Assembly: GCF_000002995.4 (NCBI RefSeq)
Contig: NW_025062479.1
Coordinates: forward strand, 10,955,721-11,019,720
DNA from: Brugia malayi
Lineage: Eukaryota > Nematoda > Chromadorea > Rhabditida > Onchocercidae
DNA length: 64,000 bases
Direction: 5' to 3'
Shown: in pieces, positions 1 through 10,900 of the stretch
How the letters are laid out: every line of letters begins with the position of its first letter
How positions within the stretch are numbered: the first letter of the stretch is position 1
Translations under genes and position numbers: made by a program
The notes under the pieces: model-generated
The model's database searches: none
Told to the model about the DNA's origin: nothing
Seen by the model: the letters and a program-made list of their open reading frames with translations, nothing else

Positions 1-5
1 ATAAC

Positions 6-607
6 CTGTAGACAGCAAGCGTATTGTCTGGCACCCATAATATCCGTCAATGTATTTGTGAAGAAGCAAACAGGACGCGTTTCCGCCGAAAGAGCCCAAC
101 CTTGTGGCTGAGAAAACTGAAATCAGAAATTATTTGAAATCATAATCTCTAATTAAACTAACTTAAATCTAAAATAATTAACTACTGGAAAATCCTTCTC
201 TCTTCTATCCTCTTTACTCTTAACAAGAAGAGAAGTATATGGAGTCCATTATAATCCAGAATGACCCGATTTCCGAATAAAAATTCACAACATACCACTT
301 CAAGGCTTGGTGATAATGATATATCTGACCAATCATATTTTGGGAAGCGTTGTACAATATTCCCAACACTGCTCCCGTGTCCTGAAATAGTGGTTTTAGC
401 AAAAATTTCCTTTTTAAATTTTTTTTTCGAATACAAGAGATCTTAAGTCTTAAGTTAACGTTGTAATTTAAATCTCTGGAATAAATATAGATGAGTAGAA
501 CCAATGATATACATTTAGTAATAAAACTAACGGATTTGAGTTTCATCAAATTCGATGATGACAACGTAATCTACAAGACGGGTACTTGTTTCTTCATATT
601 CCGACAT
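6..607 (-). CDS. mtm-5: SBF/MTMR5-MTMR13-type DENN pseudophosphatase, N-terminal exons (partial)
   Basis: Three exons of the start of the protein can be joined: 607-532 (ATG, residues 1-25 plus one base), 381-296 and 107-6. The phases agree (1, then 0) and the next donor lies at bases 5-4, so the gene continues off the left edge. The protein opens MSEYEETSTRLVDYVVIIEF, continues with IVQRFPKYDWSD and then QGWALSAETRPVCFF and LTDIMGARQYACCL. This matches the order of the uDENN domain of vertebrate SBF1/SBF2 (RLADYF..., ILQRFPEKDW..., SGWQL...LTDINSERHYCAC), as I remember those sequences. Family members are large proteins with a DENN module (Rab exchange), GRAM, a catalytically dead myotubularin phosphatase domain and often a PH domain; they pair with active myotubularins in phosphoinositide and endosome control. 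Only the uDENN start is visible here, so the rest is inferred. The gene is head-to-head with EOGT. Confidence 0.85.
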
Positions 608-1426
608 TACAGTGAGTCCAGGCAGCACACTGATCCTGGATAGAATTATTGGATGTTTTCAGAAAAAGAGTAATCAATTGGATTTTTTTTAAAATTAATA
701 CAGCAAAAATCTCTTTGATTTATAAAGTTAGAGATTATAAAAGAAAAATTTCTGCTGTTTAGAGAAAAAAAGGTGAAACCACAAAATCGAACAATAATCT
801 TAGCAATAATTAAAAAACAAAAAGTAAACATACTTCGAAGCAAAAATTTAATGTCGAAACTTTTGACATTTCATGTTGAAGTTTGTAACTTGCTGAATGA
901 TGTCATAAAATTCCAATTTAGCAAATAGCTAGGAGAAAACTCAATTTGAATCCAATTTTACACATTAAAAGATGTACATGGTTAAACAAAAACCGGAAAT
1001 ACAACACATAGCATTTAATGTCCATTATATAGTTCTATTTATTAATCACACTTTTACATTTACATGCTTTTCAAACTATTCCTATTATTTTTTAATTCCT
1101 CTAATTTATTTACTCTTTAATTAAAAATAGGTTTTTTTTCTTCAAGAAAAAGAAAAGCTACTTTTAAAATTTTATGCATATCTTATATTGCACCATCCAC
1201 AATTTGACACATTTATGTTTTTTCAATTTCTATGTTTAATTGAAATAATAAAAAACTTGTATCATCTAAATATCAAAAAGAAAAACAAGAAATTTTGAAC
1301 ATCGGAAACCGAAAATAGTGGAATTCCGCATCAATGGTAAAAGATACTGTCGGGCAGCTGTTATAGATTGGTGGTTGGTTTAATATTAAGATGCGTGCTA
1401 AATTTACTATGAAGAAAAAGTGAGAG

Positions 1427-1624
1427 ATGAATGAATTGTGGGGGCATTACAGATTTGAAGGAGGATTAGAGATAGATGGAATTGCGATATTTAATAATTA
1501 TGGTACTGAGAAAGAGATTGATAAGATTTTTAGAGAGCATATAGACAGGAGATTGAAGAAGAAAGTTTCAATAGAGAATGGTGAGAGAAATGAGTGTCAT
1601 TTAGAAAATTTGTTATACAACTGA
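1427..1624 (+). CDS. Possible small protein of 65 residues, unknown
   Basis: An ATG-initiated open frame of 65 codons, with an in-frame TGA two codons upstream of the ATG. It is unusually G-rich for the plus strand of this region and reads as a charged, soluble peptide (MNELWGHYRFEGGLEIDG..., ending HLENLLYN) with many Glu, Lys and Arg residues and no homopolymer runs. That is unlike the low-complexity Phe/Ile/Lys shadows elsewhere. There is no signal peptide or membrane segment and I recognise no family. It sits between divergent mtm-5 and EOGT. It could be a real short gene, a 5' exon, or a relic of a mobile sequence. Confidence 0.25.
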   Translation: MNELWGHYRFEGGLEIDGIAIFNNYGTEKEIDKIFREHIDRRLKKKVSIENGERNECHLENLLYN

Positions 1625-1975
1625 TGAAGTTATTTGTTAAAATTTATATTAAGCATAAGTAGTCAGATAAAGCTTGATTTTTAATTGTATTAATCTAAAA
1701 TTAAAATTTCAACCGTTTTTCCATACCGTTCATAGCATCTGTAACTTGTTGCCTCATTCTATTTATATGAAAAATTTTAATGGATTAAAATTAGTTAAAA
1801 TTTGAATGTGGAAAATTGATATAGTAATTTGAATTTGTTCTTTTATAAAATGTTTTTATTATTATCACTTAATTAGCTTTTATTTCCAAATATTACTAAG
1901 ATAAACAAAAATAATGAAATTATGGAGCAAAAATCGAACATAAATCCATTTTCTCCATTTAAATTTTTCATTTTC

Positions 1976-1990
1976 AGAACATAAAATGAA
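1976..1990 (+). promoter_or_regulatory. EOGT 5' leader: acceptor, possible trans-splice site, with upstream ATG
   Basis: A strong acceptor (ATTTTCAG) ends at 1977, only 13 bases before the EOGT start codon at 1991. In nematodes this spacing is typical of an SL trans-splice site, although a cis-spliced noncoding exon is equally possible. An earlier ATG at 1986 opens a frame of only eight codons (MKCMELRF, then stop) that overlaps the signal peptide in another frame. The 1991 ATG was chosen because it alone gives the hydrophobic leader and the conserved LPEEHI segment. Confidence 0.45.
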
Positions 1991-4900
1991 ATGCATGGAG
2001 TTACGCTTTTAGTATTACTGCTATTTTCTGCATTAGCAACGGAAGAATCAAATTTGCTCGATAGCTTACATTTACCAGAAGAGCATATTCGATATTGGGT
2101 AAATCGTGATAATGCAGTGCGAAATTTATGCTTCAAAAATGAAATTTGTCGTTTAAAGGTTACTATTGTCTGTTTGTTTTTAAATAAATTTTTCAAATCT
2201 TTTTTTCCAGCAATTCTAAAAAAAAAAAGGTATTTCTAGCAATGGTAATTCATTATTAAATTAAAATCGATTCACTAAAATTGTTTTTTTTTTTCGTCCC
2301 ATATGGTTCATATTATTTTGTTTTACATGAATCCATTTAATTGCGTTTCTCCAGTAAAATCTAAACTAATTATTAGCGATTAGATTATATTCTTTCCAAG
2401 TTTTTGTCCTTTTTAAAATAATGAATGCTATAAAAAGTGGTATCACATACGAATACAATTTCAGCATACAATAAACAACAAACATTGTTGGGGTTATGAG
2501 TCAAATTGTGAACCAGAAAACAGTTATTCTGCGCAAAAAACAAAATGCACAAAGTCAAACAGTTGGTTAGTTTCAAAATTTGTAGAGTTATTACTTCATA
2601 TATATTTATAGACAAAAATATCAACTTTTTTTCTTCACCCTTCATTTTCATATCTGTATTTGTTGTATTCTGATAATTATTGTTTTGTATTCTTTATCGT
2701 ATTTTAACTAGAAACAGGGTAATTTTTGTAATTGTATTTTAATAGTAAGATATTCCTCATTATCTAATTTTAGTATGCTTTTTTTTCTTCCATTTCCAAC
2801 CATTCTTACTTTAAGATGCATACTGCGAGGGCAAAGTTTTGTTTATTGTTTGATTTTTATTTTGACCATTACTACTCCTTTTTTCTTAGTATAACTTATC
2901 ATGATTTAGAGTTTCTTATTTTTAACTGTATAAATGTAAATGAAACAATATTTAACGACGAAACTGTCACTAAAAGTAAACATTTTTATTCAGGTTTCAA
3001 TAAAGTATATAAAAAGCCGAAGGATATCAGTCAAATTTAATTATGCATTTACACTGATATTTTAGGGGCAGAAGCAGTACCGAATCAAAGTTAGAGACAT
3101 TTCAAAATCAAGGTGATTTTCGGAAATTAGCACAAACATTTCACACTATCGAGCCAATTTGCATTTCAAATAATACTGTATGTATTCGCTATCTAAATAT
3201 TTTTTATTTGGTTTCCCAATTATAATTATTTCAGGTGCAAATCATTCTTTAAACTGAAATTTCTTGCATTGATTCCGAAAAATTTAGTCAGTTTATTTAC
3301 AGGAAGGTAGTTTTCTGGAATGTTCCAGTCATTTAAGATTCTGTTATGCAAGAAACATTTTCTTTGATTTCAAAAGTTTGAATTCGAAAACTTCGAAGAG
3401 GTGAATGATGTCATAATTTGGTTATTTCTGCAATATTTTAAATGAATTTAGAATTCATTAAAGTTATTGTTTGTGATTGCAACTCGTTCACAACAATTAT
3501 TTTCTACAAAAAAACCTTGAATTTAAGGTACCGAAATGATGTGATCCGGAAGGGACAAGTTGGTGGAAACTGTAATGTACTGTTTGACGAGAAATTGCTA
3601 CATAGCAGAGCGGATGAAAAGAGTTATTTGCAAAGTTGGTAAGTAATTGGTTTGCAGAAACTGAGGATGATGTTTTTCAGCGAAGTTCTTCCTCTAACAT
3701 TATTAAATTTTCTCTTTAATCGACTACTATGTGACCTTTTTTAAAGGGTATTTCTTTCTTTTCCAGTACTTTGACTATGTTTTGATACTACTCTAATCAT
3801 TTTGGATGGAACTGTAATTAATGTTAACCATTCTAGGGCTCATGAATTAGAGTATTTTAAATCGTACCGTGATTTTCGGATTTCGGAACATCGATGTGAT
3901 GTAGTTTTTGATAAGCCAACAGTGCTAATTAAATTGGATGCATCAGTAAATATGTATCATCATTTCTGTGATTTTATCAATCTGTATGCTAGCCAACATA
4001 TTAATGGTTCTGTTGATATGGATATCGATATCCTTTGGTGGGATACGGTTGGTTTTGTCATTCGATTAACAAATTTTGCTGATTATTCTTCTTTTGTATT
4101 AGCTATGTTAATCGAAGATTGAAAGTTACTCTTTCTGCTTCATTTAAATAGCGAAATTATAAAATTTGATCTATAACCGATCAAGTGACAGGTTCATGCT
4201 GAAATAAAAACTGATCCAGCTTGAGCTCAAAAAATTTAACAAAGTAATGGTTTACTATAGTCTTTTTTATGACATATTTTTAGTGGTTTAATGGCTTTGT
4301 TGATCCCACATTTGGAGCTACTTGGCGTGCTTTCACAGTGAACACACCTCATGAATTGATTGACCTGGATGGGAAAATGGTCTGTTTCCGGAATGCCATG
4401 TTTTCAATGCTTGCTAGACAGCGATTCGGTCTCTATTATAATATGCCATTAGTAAGTTTTTTTTTTAAAATAAATTTTTGTGGCTTTTTTGCAGAAGTTT
4501 GTAAACAAAATGTGAATAAAATACTAAAGAGTAGCTTATTTTAATAATGTAAAATATATGAAAGTGGTGATTTTTCAACTTAAAATGACCGAATTTGTTG
4601 ACTTGGTTCTAGAGTACTTTTATAGGCCAAAATTCCATCAAGAGATTATGACTGAGTGACAGGGGAGAGGGAAAAAACTATTCTTGTTTGATTTATTTTG
4701 AATCCAATTGGATTTCTTTTGTCTTAGATACTTTGATTAAAGCTTATTGCTTTTTAGCTAAAAAAAAAAAAAAAAAAAAAAAGACATTTAATTGTTCAGT
4801 TTTTCTAACCTTATTTGTTGATTATGTTCCATAAATGTAGTTAGTATCATTTATACTCTTTCCATTTTTTAGTTACACTGCCTCAAGTACTTTTTATCTC

Positions 4901-7900
4901 ACATTATAGACGCCAGGCAAACTCTATCATAATTGAAACCATAAAATGTCCTTAATATTTTGATGCATAAACCGTTATCTCATTAATTATCAGTCGATAA
5001 TTAACAGAGCCGGGTATTTATCAATTTGTTAATAATAAACTTGTTGGAAATAGTAAAACTCGAGTTTTCAAAATTTAAATATTTGGAAAATTGTTTTTCG
5101 ATTGATGGCTGTGAAGGAAGTGGCCTCATTCATGCATTTTCTCGGCATATTCTTCATCGTTTGATGATTCGACAAAATGGACCATTATTAAATAAGATTC
5201 GCGTAACGCTATTATCAAGGAGTACTCCATTCAGGAAAATAATTAACGAAGATGAGGTAAGTCAATAATTATGAATTATTTATTACTTCTTTTTAGCTGT
5301 TTATTTTGAATGTGATTAGGTTAAATATATTTATTTATTTTGTAAAAATATCTGAAGGAGAATATTTATGTATCCACTTTGTTAAGCTCATAAGCTATCT
5401 TTGTTGCTTTGGTTACCACCGCTTGTTTGTACACCAACGGATGCATTTTCGATTTCACTTTCATCAAATGTTTCTACTTGTTTCAATTCAATTGGAACGA
5501 GCACTGTCTGAAAATTTATTTTTTACTCAATTATGTTAATTCTTTGGTTCGTCTTTCAAAATTCAAAAATTTTTCATATATTGAAAAGTTTTTTTTTTTT
5601 TTTTTTTCAATTTTTAGCGTTTTTTACTTACACATGTTTTTTATACAATAAAGATAGTCAAAGAAATAAGCTATTTCCTTTTCGATCTTTTGAAAAAATT
5701 CTTTGACTGACCTGTTGTCCGATGAGAGGTTGCGTGAAAAAGTAGCCGCGTGTTATTCGATCACTTTGAATGTGCCGTAAATTCTTGAAAAGTATATTCA
5801 AAATTCCAGCGCAGCATAATGCGGAAAAAAAACAGATGCTTTTTTGAGCAAGAATATTTTTATTTGAAATGAAAATTTCGAATCATCGAATTATGAAATT
5901 TAATGTAGCTTATTAATGTTTCATTGCATTCCTTGCTTCATCCTAATCAGTAACTTTTCCTGTGTATATCTTAAAAATTACTGCTGGTTCTGGGATTTGT
6001 CAATCTTATCGCTTGAAACTTATGTGACATTTCGCTTGGAGCTTATGTAACATTAACGCTACTGGGTTGTCAGATCTTTTATTCATATAGTTTTAATTAC
6101 AAAAAGAGTAATTTCTTTTTCTTTCGAAATATTTATCGGAATGTGTTACCTTGTATGGGAGAAAGTACCATGTGCAAACTGTACATAGCTACTCGTGTAT
6201 TGGATACAATTCGATTAAGTTCTAGGAAATTTTCCTGAAAAGTGATCATAAATTTTAATGAACGAATGAGTGAATGAATGTTCACTTGTAATTTTAAAAA
6301 ATACTTACTTTCTGCTCTTTTTTCTTTTTTGATAGATCAAGAATGCAATTTGTTCATGTAAATTTATTGAGCAAGCAGTAACCTCATAAAATGACCATCC
6401 TTGACCTCGTATTTGTTTATCTTCACCATAGATTAAGTATGCCGTCCAAATGAATACTGTCACGGCAACAATAAAGCTGATACTAGTAAATGCAATACAA
6501 AGCATCTAAAATATTCATTAATAAATAAGAAATAAAAATATAAAAACATTGATAATATTCGTATCACTTTTAAAAAGATGTAATGTTGATCTGTTTTTTT
6601 TTTTTTGATTTCTATCAGAACTATTTTGAAAATGAAAAATTTAGAAATCATAAATTTCTAAAGCAGTAAGGAAAATGCGATCATTAGATGATATGTGAAA
6701 AGATTTGGATGCTTATCTATCCACTACAAATCATACTTAAAGATTTGTTTTATTCAAATTGAAATTAGTAAATAATAATCATACAAAGAAAGGATAGAAT
6801 TGCTTTTCTTCAACTATTTAATTTAATGTTTCCAAAATTTTTACACAAGTTTAATTTTTATTGCAAAATTTTCCAATTTTTACCAGAAATGTCCGTGTTG
6901 GCCTATATCTTATGAAACATAAAATAGTGGAAGCATTCAGCATAAATGCGAAACTTGCAATAACAGCCAGATAATACGGACAGCCATCATAAAAAACACA
7001 TATTATACCAAAAATCATCTGTAAAATAATCAAATTAATAAAGAAATTGAAAGCTTAGTGGGATTTTTTTTCAAATTTAAATAAATGTCATTTACTAATT
7101 GAAGTGCTGCACCAAAAGCGACCAAAGTAAGAGTGAGTAATGTTCGTGCTTGCATTAGTATAACTTGGTTTGTAACCACTTGATCAATCTAAAATTTGAA
7201 ATTTATGAAATCAATTTTTCCATAATTGTTTTATTTTTGTTATGTAGCATTTGGAATTTTTATTTTATTTTTTTATTTTATTAAAATTTCAGAAATTTCT
7301 AAATTTCAAAGTTTTCCACTATTAACTAATAAGAAATACCTTTTCAATACCAATTAGTTTAACAAGAAAATGATAAAAAATAATAACAAGCATACATGGA
7401 ATGACGGCGAATTGACGGTTCCTTTGGACGTTGAACTTTCAATCATTTGATTTACATTGTGGATATTTGCAATTGTACGTACTGAAAATTTCATATGTAA
7501 CAAAGGATTGTCATGAAACCATGATTGAAAAAAAAAAAAAAAGATAAATGAAATTTCATAAATCGAATTTTGTATTTTTTTATAAGAGAATTTCTTAGTT
7601 TTGTAATCACTTACATTTCCTATCTGTTTTGCAGATAAACTTCTGAAATAACAATAGTTTGCAATTTTATATCTAATAACTAATCTTTATTACTATCTTT
7701 AATTTTTAAATTCCTTAAAGAATTTCTCGATTTTTTTCCTTAATTTAAGGCATTTATGTGTTCGAGGGAAATTTGAAAAAATTTCACTATATACCTGTAG
7801 ATTTTGTTGTTACAGTATCATCTGATTCTACCGTTGTAATGGAATCTGTATGATTCCGTTGAATTCCACAACCATCAATCAAGTGTTGTAGTCCATAGGT

Positions 7901-10900
7901 ATCACGATAGTAAACAGTGGGCGGGAATGATCCAACTGGCTTAAAAAAAAAGAAACGAATTAATTAATTCTGAATTTTAGAAATTCGACAATTATGTTAC
8001 TAAGTTTATTATTTACAAATATTAAATATTTTACTTTTGATTGTTATTAATGTGAGATTAAATATCCTTAAAATAGTGATTATATTTAATTGTGACTACC
8101 ACAGGAGAATTTAATATTCAGGTACATGGATTACTGATTAGAATTTAATAATTAGAAAACATGAACGATATTAACGAACTAGACTGTTTGAAGAAGTCCT
8201 ATAGGGAATTGGTGCAGCCATAATGATAGCATGCAAATGAATCTCGAAAATATATATCAGTTTAACGATAACCGATGGAATATGATATTATTATTATCAA
8301 TTTCATCTCAAATTCATCGTTAATGCATTCGTTCGATACAAATTCATCCATTATTTGAAGCTGTAATCTTTTTTTTTTTTTTAATTTATGAATTAAATTG
8401 AAGTGATGAAAATGATAAATGAAAATTAATGATGTATAAGAATGAAATCTAAATCATTCATAGTGTCTAAAAATTAGAATGTAAGAAGTATCGTATTTTA
8501 TTTAATATATTTACAGCAAATAAATTTAAAAAAAAAATGGAATAAAAAATAAAGGATAGATGAATAAGATATGAGCGCAATAAATGATAATATTCATGAT
8601 ATTAATAAAATGAGATTAATTTATGGTTAAATCAAAATCTAAATCTGCTTAATTTAAAATAAATACGAAATTGATGGAATTAATTGAAGAGAAAATAGAT
8701 TGGAATTTTTAACATTATTCTCCTTAATTAATAATACTCTAAGCATAATACTATAAGCATATTAATTTAATTTTTAGTTAAAATTATTTCGCTAATTGAT
8801 ATATTAATTTTTTCTGTGTAGTTATACAAAATGAATAATTCATTAATAGCTATAGTAATTAAAAGAAAAATTTTAACAATACTTTTCAGTACTGATAAAT
8901 GTTAACAATATATGTTTAGAAAAGAAAAAGAAAGAAAAAAAAACTTGATAGAATTATAGTGTGATTATTTGTTAAGGTGAAGAAAGTAAGATTGAAGAGG
9001 AATGAAGAAGTATGTAATGTTTGAAGTGAACAATTTATTGATGCATTTAAAGAATGAAATTGTTAAAATGGTTCAGTTAGTTAGCTAACACTGATTCACA
9101 ATGATAAGATACACACACATACACACACAAATAAACAAAAAGATAGACAAACAGACGGATTTATCTATTGGCAGTTAAAGTCTATTATCACTCTTTATCC
9201 TATCATCCTTATCCATTCATTCATTCATTGATGATCGTTTTTCAAAAAAGATGTGATAGCACTTGAAATGATTATGTTAAGCGTTTTGAGCAGAAATTTT
9301 TGTTGCAATAGAAATGATGGGATTACTTTATGTTATAATTATATCATCTTAAAATGTGTTCTCTTTTCAGTATTTTTTCAGCTTTTTCTTTCCTTTTCAT
9401 TCTAAGTAGTAATTAATATATGTTTTTTGATTGATCGATTTATTTGATTATTTAATTTTTCAAGTAAAAATATATAAATTTATACGAGAGAAATGAAATG
9501 TTATTTCAAAAAAAAAAACGAAAGATTAATAACTTATGTTATTTTTTCTTTTCTTGTCGCCTTACTTTATCTTTTTTCTTTCTGCTTGTTTGTTTGTTCT
9601 TTCTTTTGATACTGTCTGAAATTAAAAATTTTTGAGCCAGCATTTCAATTTTCAACTGATATATTCGTCCATCTCATCTACAATGATTATTTTCTTTTTC
9701 TTTTTTTTTTTTTTTTTTTTTTTTGTTTATTTTGAATTTTTGCCACTTGATATGATAGATGATATCAAGGCTATTTATATCCGCTATTCAAAAACAAAAT
9801 TAATTGCAGTTAATTTATAACGATTTCGGTATATAATTAGATTATGCTAACTATGCATTCATTTTAATTTTTACTAATATTTATTTATTAAGTATCAATT
9901 AATTAATATTTATGTACTATTGCTGTATTATTTCAATTTTCATATTAAATTTACTTTTCTAAATTTAATAACTTATTATAATCGTTTTTTTTTTTTTTTT
10001 TTTTTCTTTCTTTTTTTCTTAAAAACATTATATAATTTTAGCTAATGGATGTTTTGAAGAGTATTCCGGATGTTATTGAAAGACAAATTGATTATAACAG
10101 GTTTCTGTTATTAATATTCTTTGTTTAATTCTTTAATTCTTTTTTATTTTGAATTTCAGTTTTTATAATTAATGTTGTTGAATTATTGTAGAAGCATTAC
10201 ATTTTTACAACAATTGGAAATAACACATAATAGTGATATATTCATTGGAATGCATGGTAGTGGTTTAACGCATTTGTTATTTTTACCGGATTGGGCTGTC
10301 ATCTTCGAATTGTATGTTTTCGTTTCATATATGTTTTTTTTTTTTTTTTTTTTTGGATTGCTTATATGTCTTTAGTGAAGATTTTTTTCCGGTTTGGACT
10401 CTCATCTTGAAATTGCATGCTTCCGTTCATATATATATGTATTTTTAATATATTTCTAAATTGATTATATTTTAGCGAAGATTAATCATAAGTGATAAAT
10501 GATTGATTTTGTTCAAAAATTTTGCTATATATGATAGACAAATAAGAAGTGGAAAAGAAGGGGGAGAGAGAGAAAGTGAAAGAGGGAGGACAGTAAAAGA
10601 GGGAATGAGGATGTTCAAAGTTAGATTTTATTTTTAATTTTTGTTTCCTTTTTTTCGGACTTGTTTTTGTTTCGTTTTTTTTTTTTTTGTCAAAACTTTT
10701 TTGCAAAAATTTAATGATTATTTACTATTTATTATAAAATTATATCATTTGTTAATTAGGAATAGACTGTATTAAGCAATTCAAGAGCTTTAATACTGAT
10801 TTTGTATTTGTTTTCTTTGATTTTGATTTTAATTATTTATATTGTTTAATTTCTGTCCAATATTTTAAGGTACAATTGTGGTGATACGAATTGTTATTGG

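Larger units (their letters stand above)
608..1990. promoter_or_regulatory. Shared intergenic region between divergent mtm-5 and EOGT
   Basis: This 1.4-kb stretch separates the mtm-5 start codon (minus strand) from the EOGT start codon (plus strand), so it must hold the 5' ends of both genes. I see no conserved core promoter motif. It is ordinary AT-rich sequence apart from the purine-rich open frame at 1427-1624, listed separately. Bidirectional promoter function is inferred only from the arrangement. Confidence 0.4.

Noticed and set aside
2385..2651. 88-residue minus-strand open frame
   Set aside because: It overlaps EOGT exon 2 (2465-2565), which carries the conserved CWGYESNC, and shows no features of its own.
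3661..3700. TTTTTCAG acceptor at 3680 as start of EOGT exon 6
   Set aside because: The following sequence does not match EOGT; the TTCTAG at 3836 gives the conserved Trp split codon and the ALEYF-like segment in phase.
7617..7645. Possible extra exon of the nested gene after TTATTTCAG
   Set aside because: It reaches a stop in the phase required, and exons 7939-7795 and 7481-7396 already join directly in phase.
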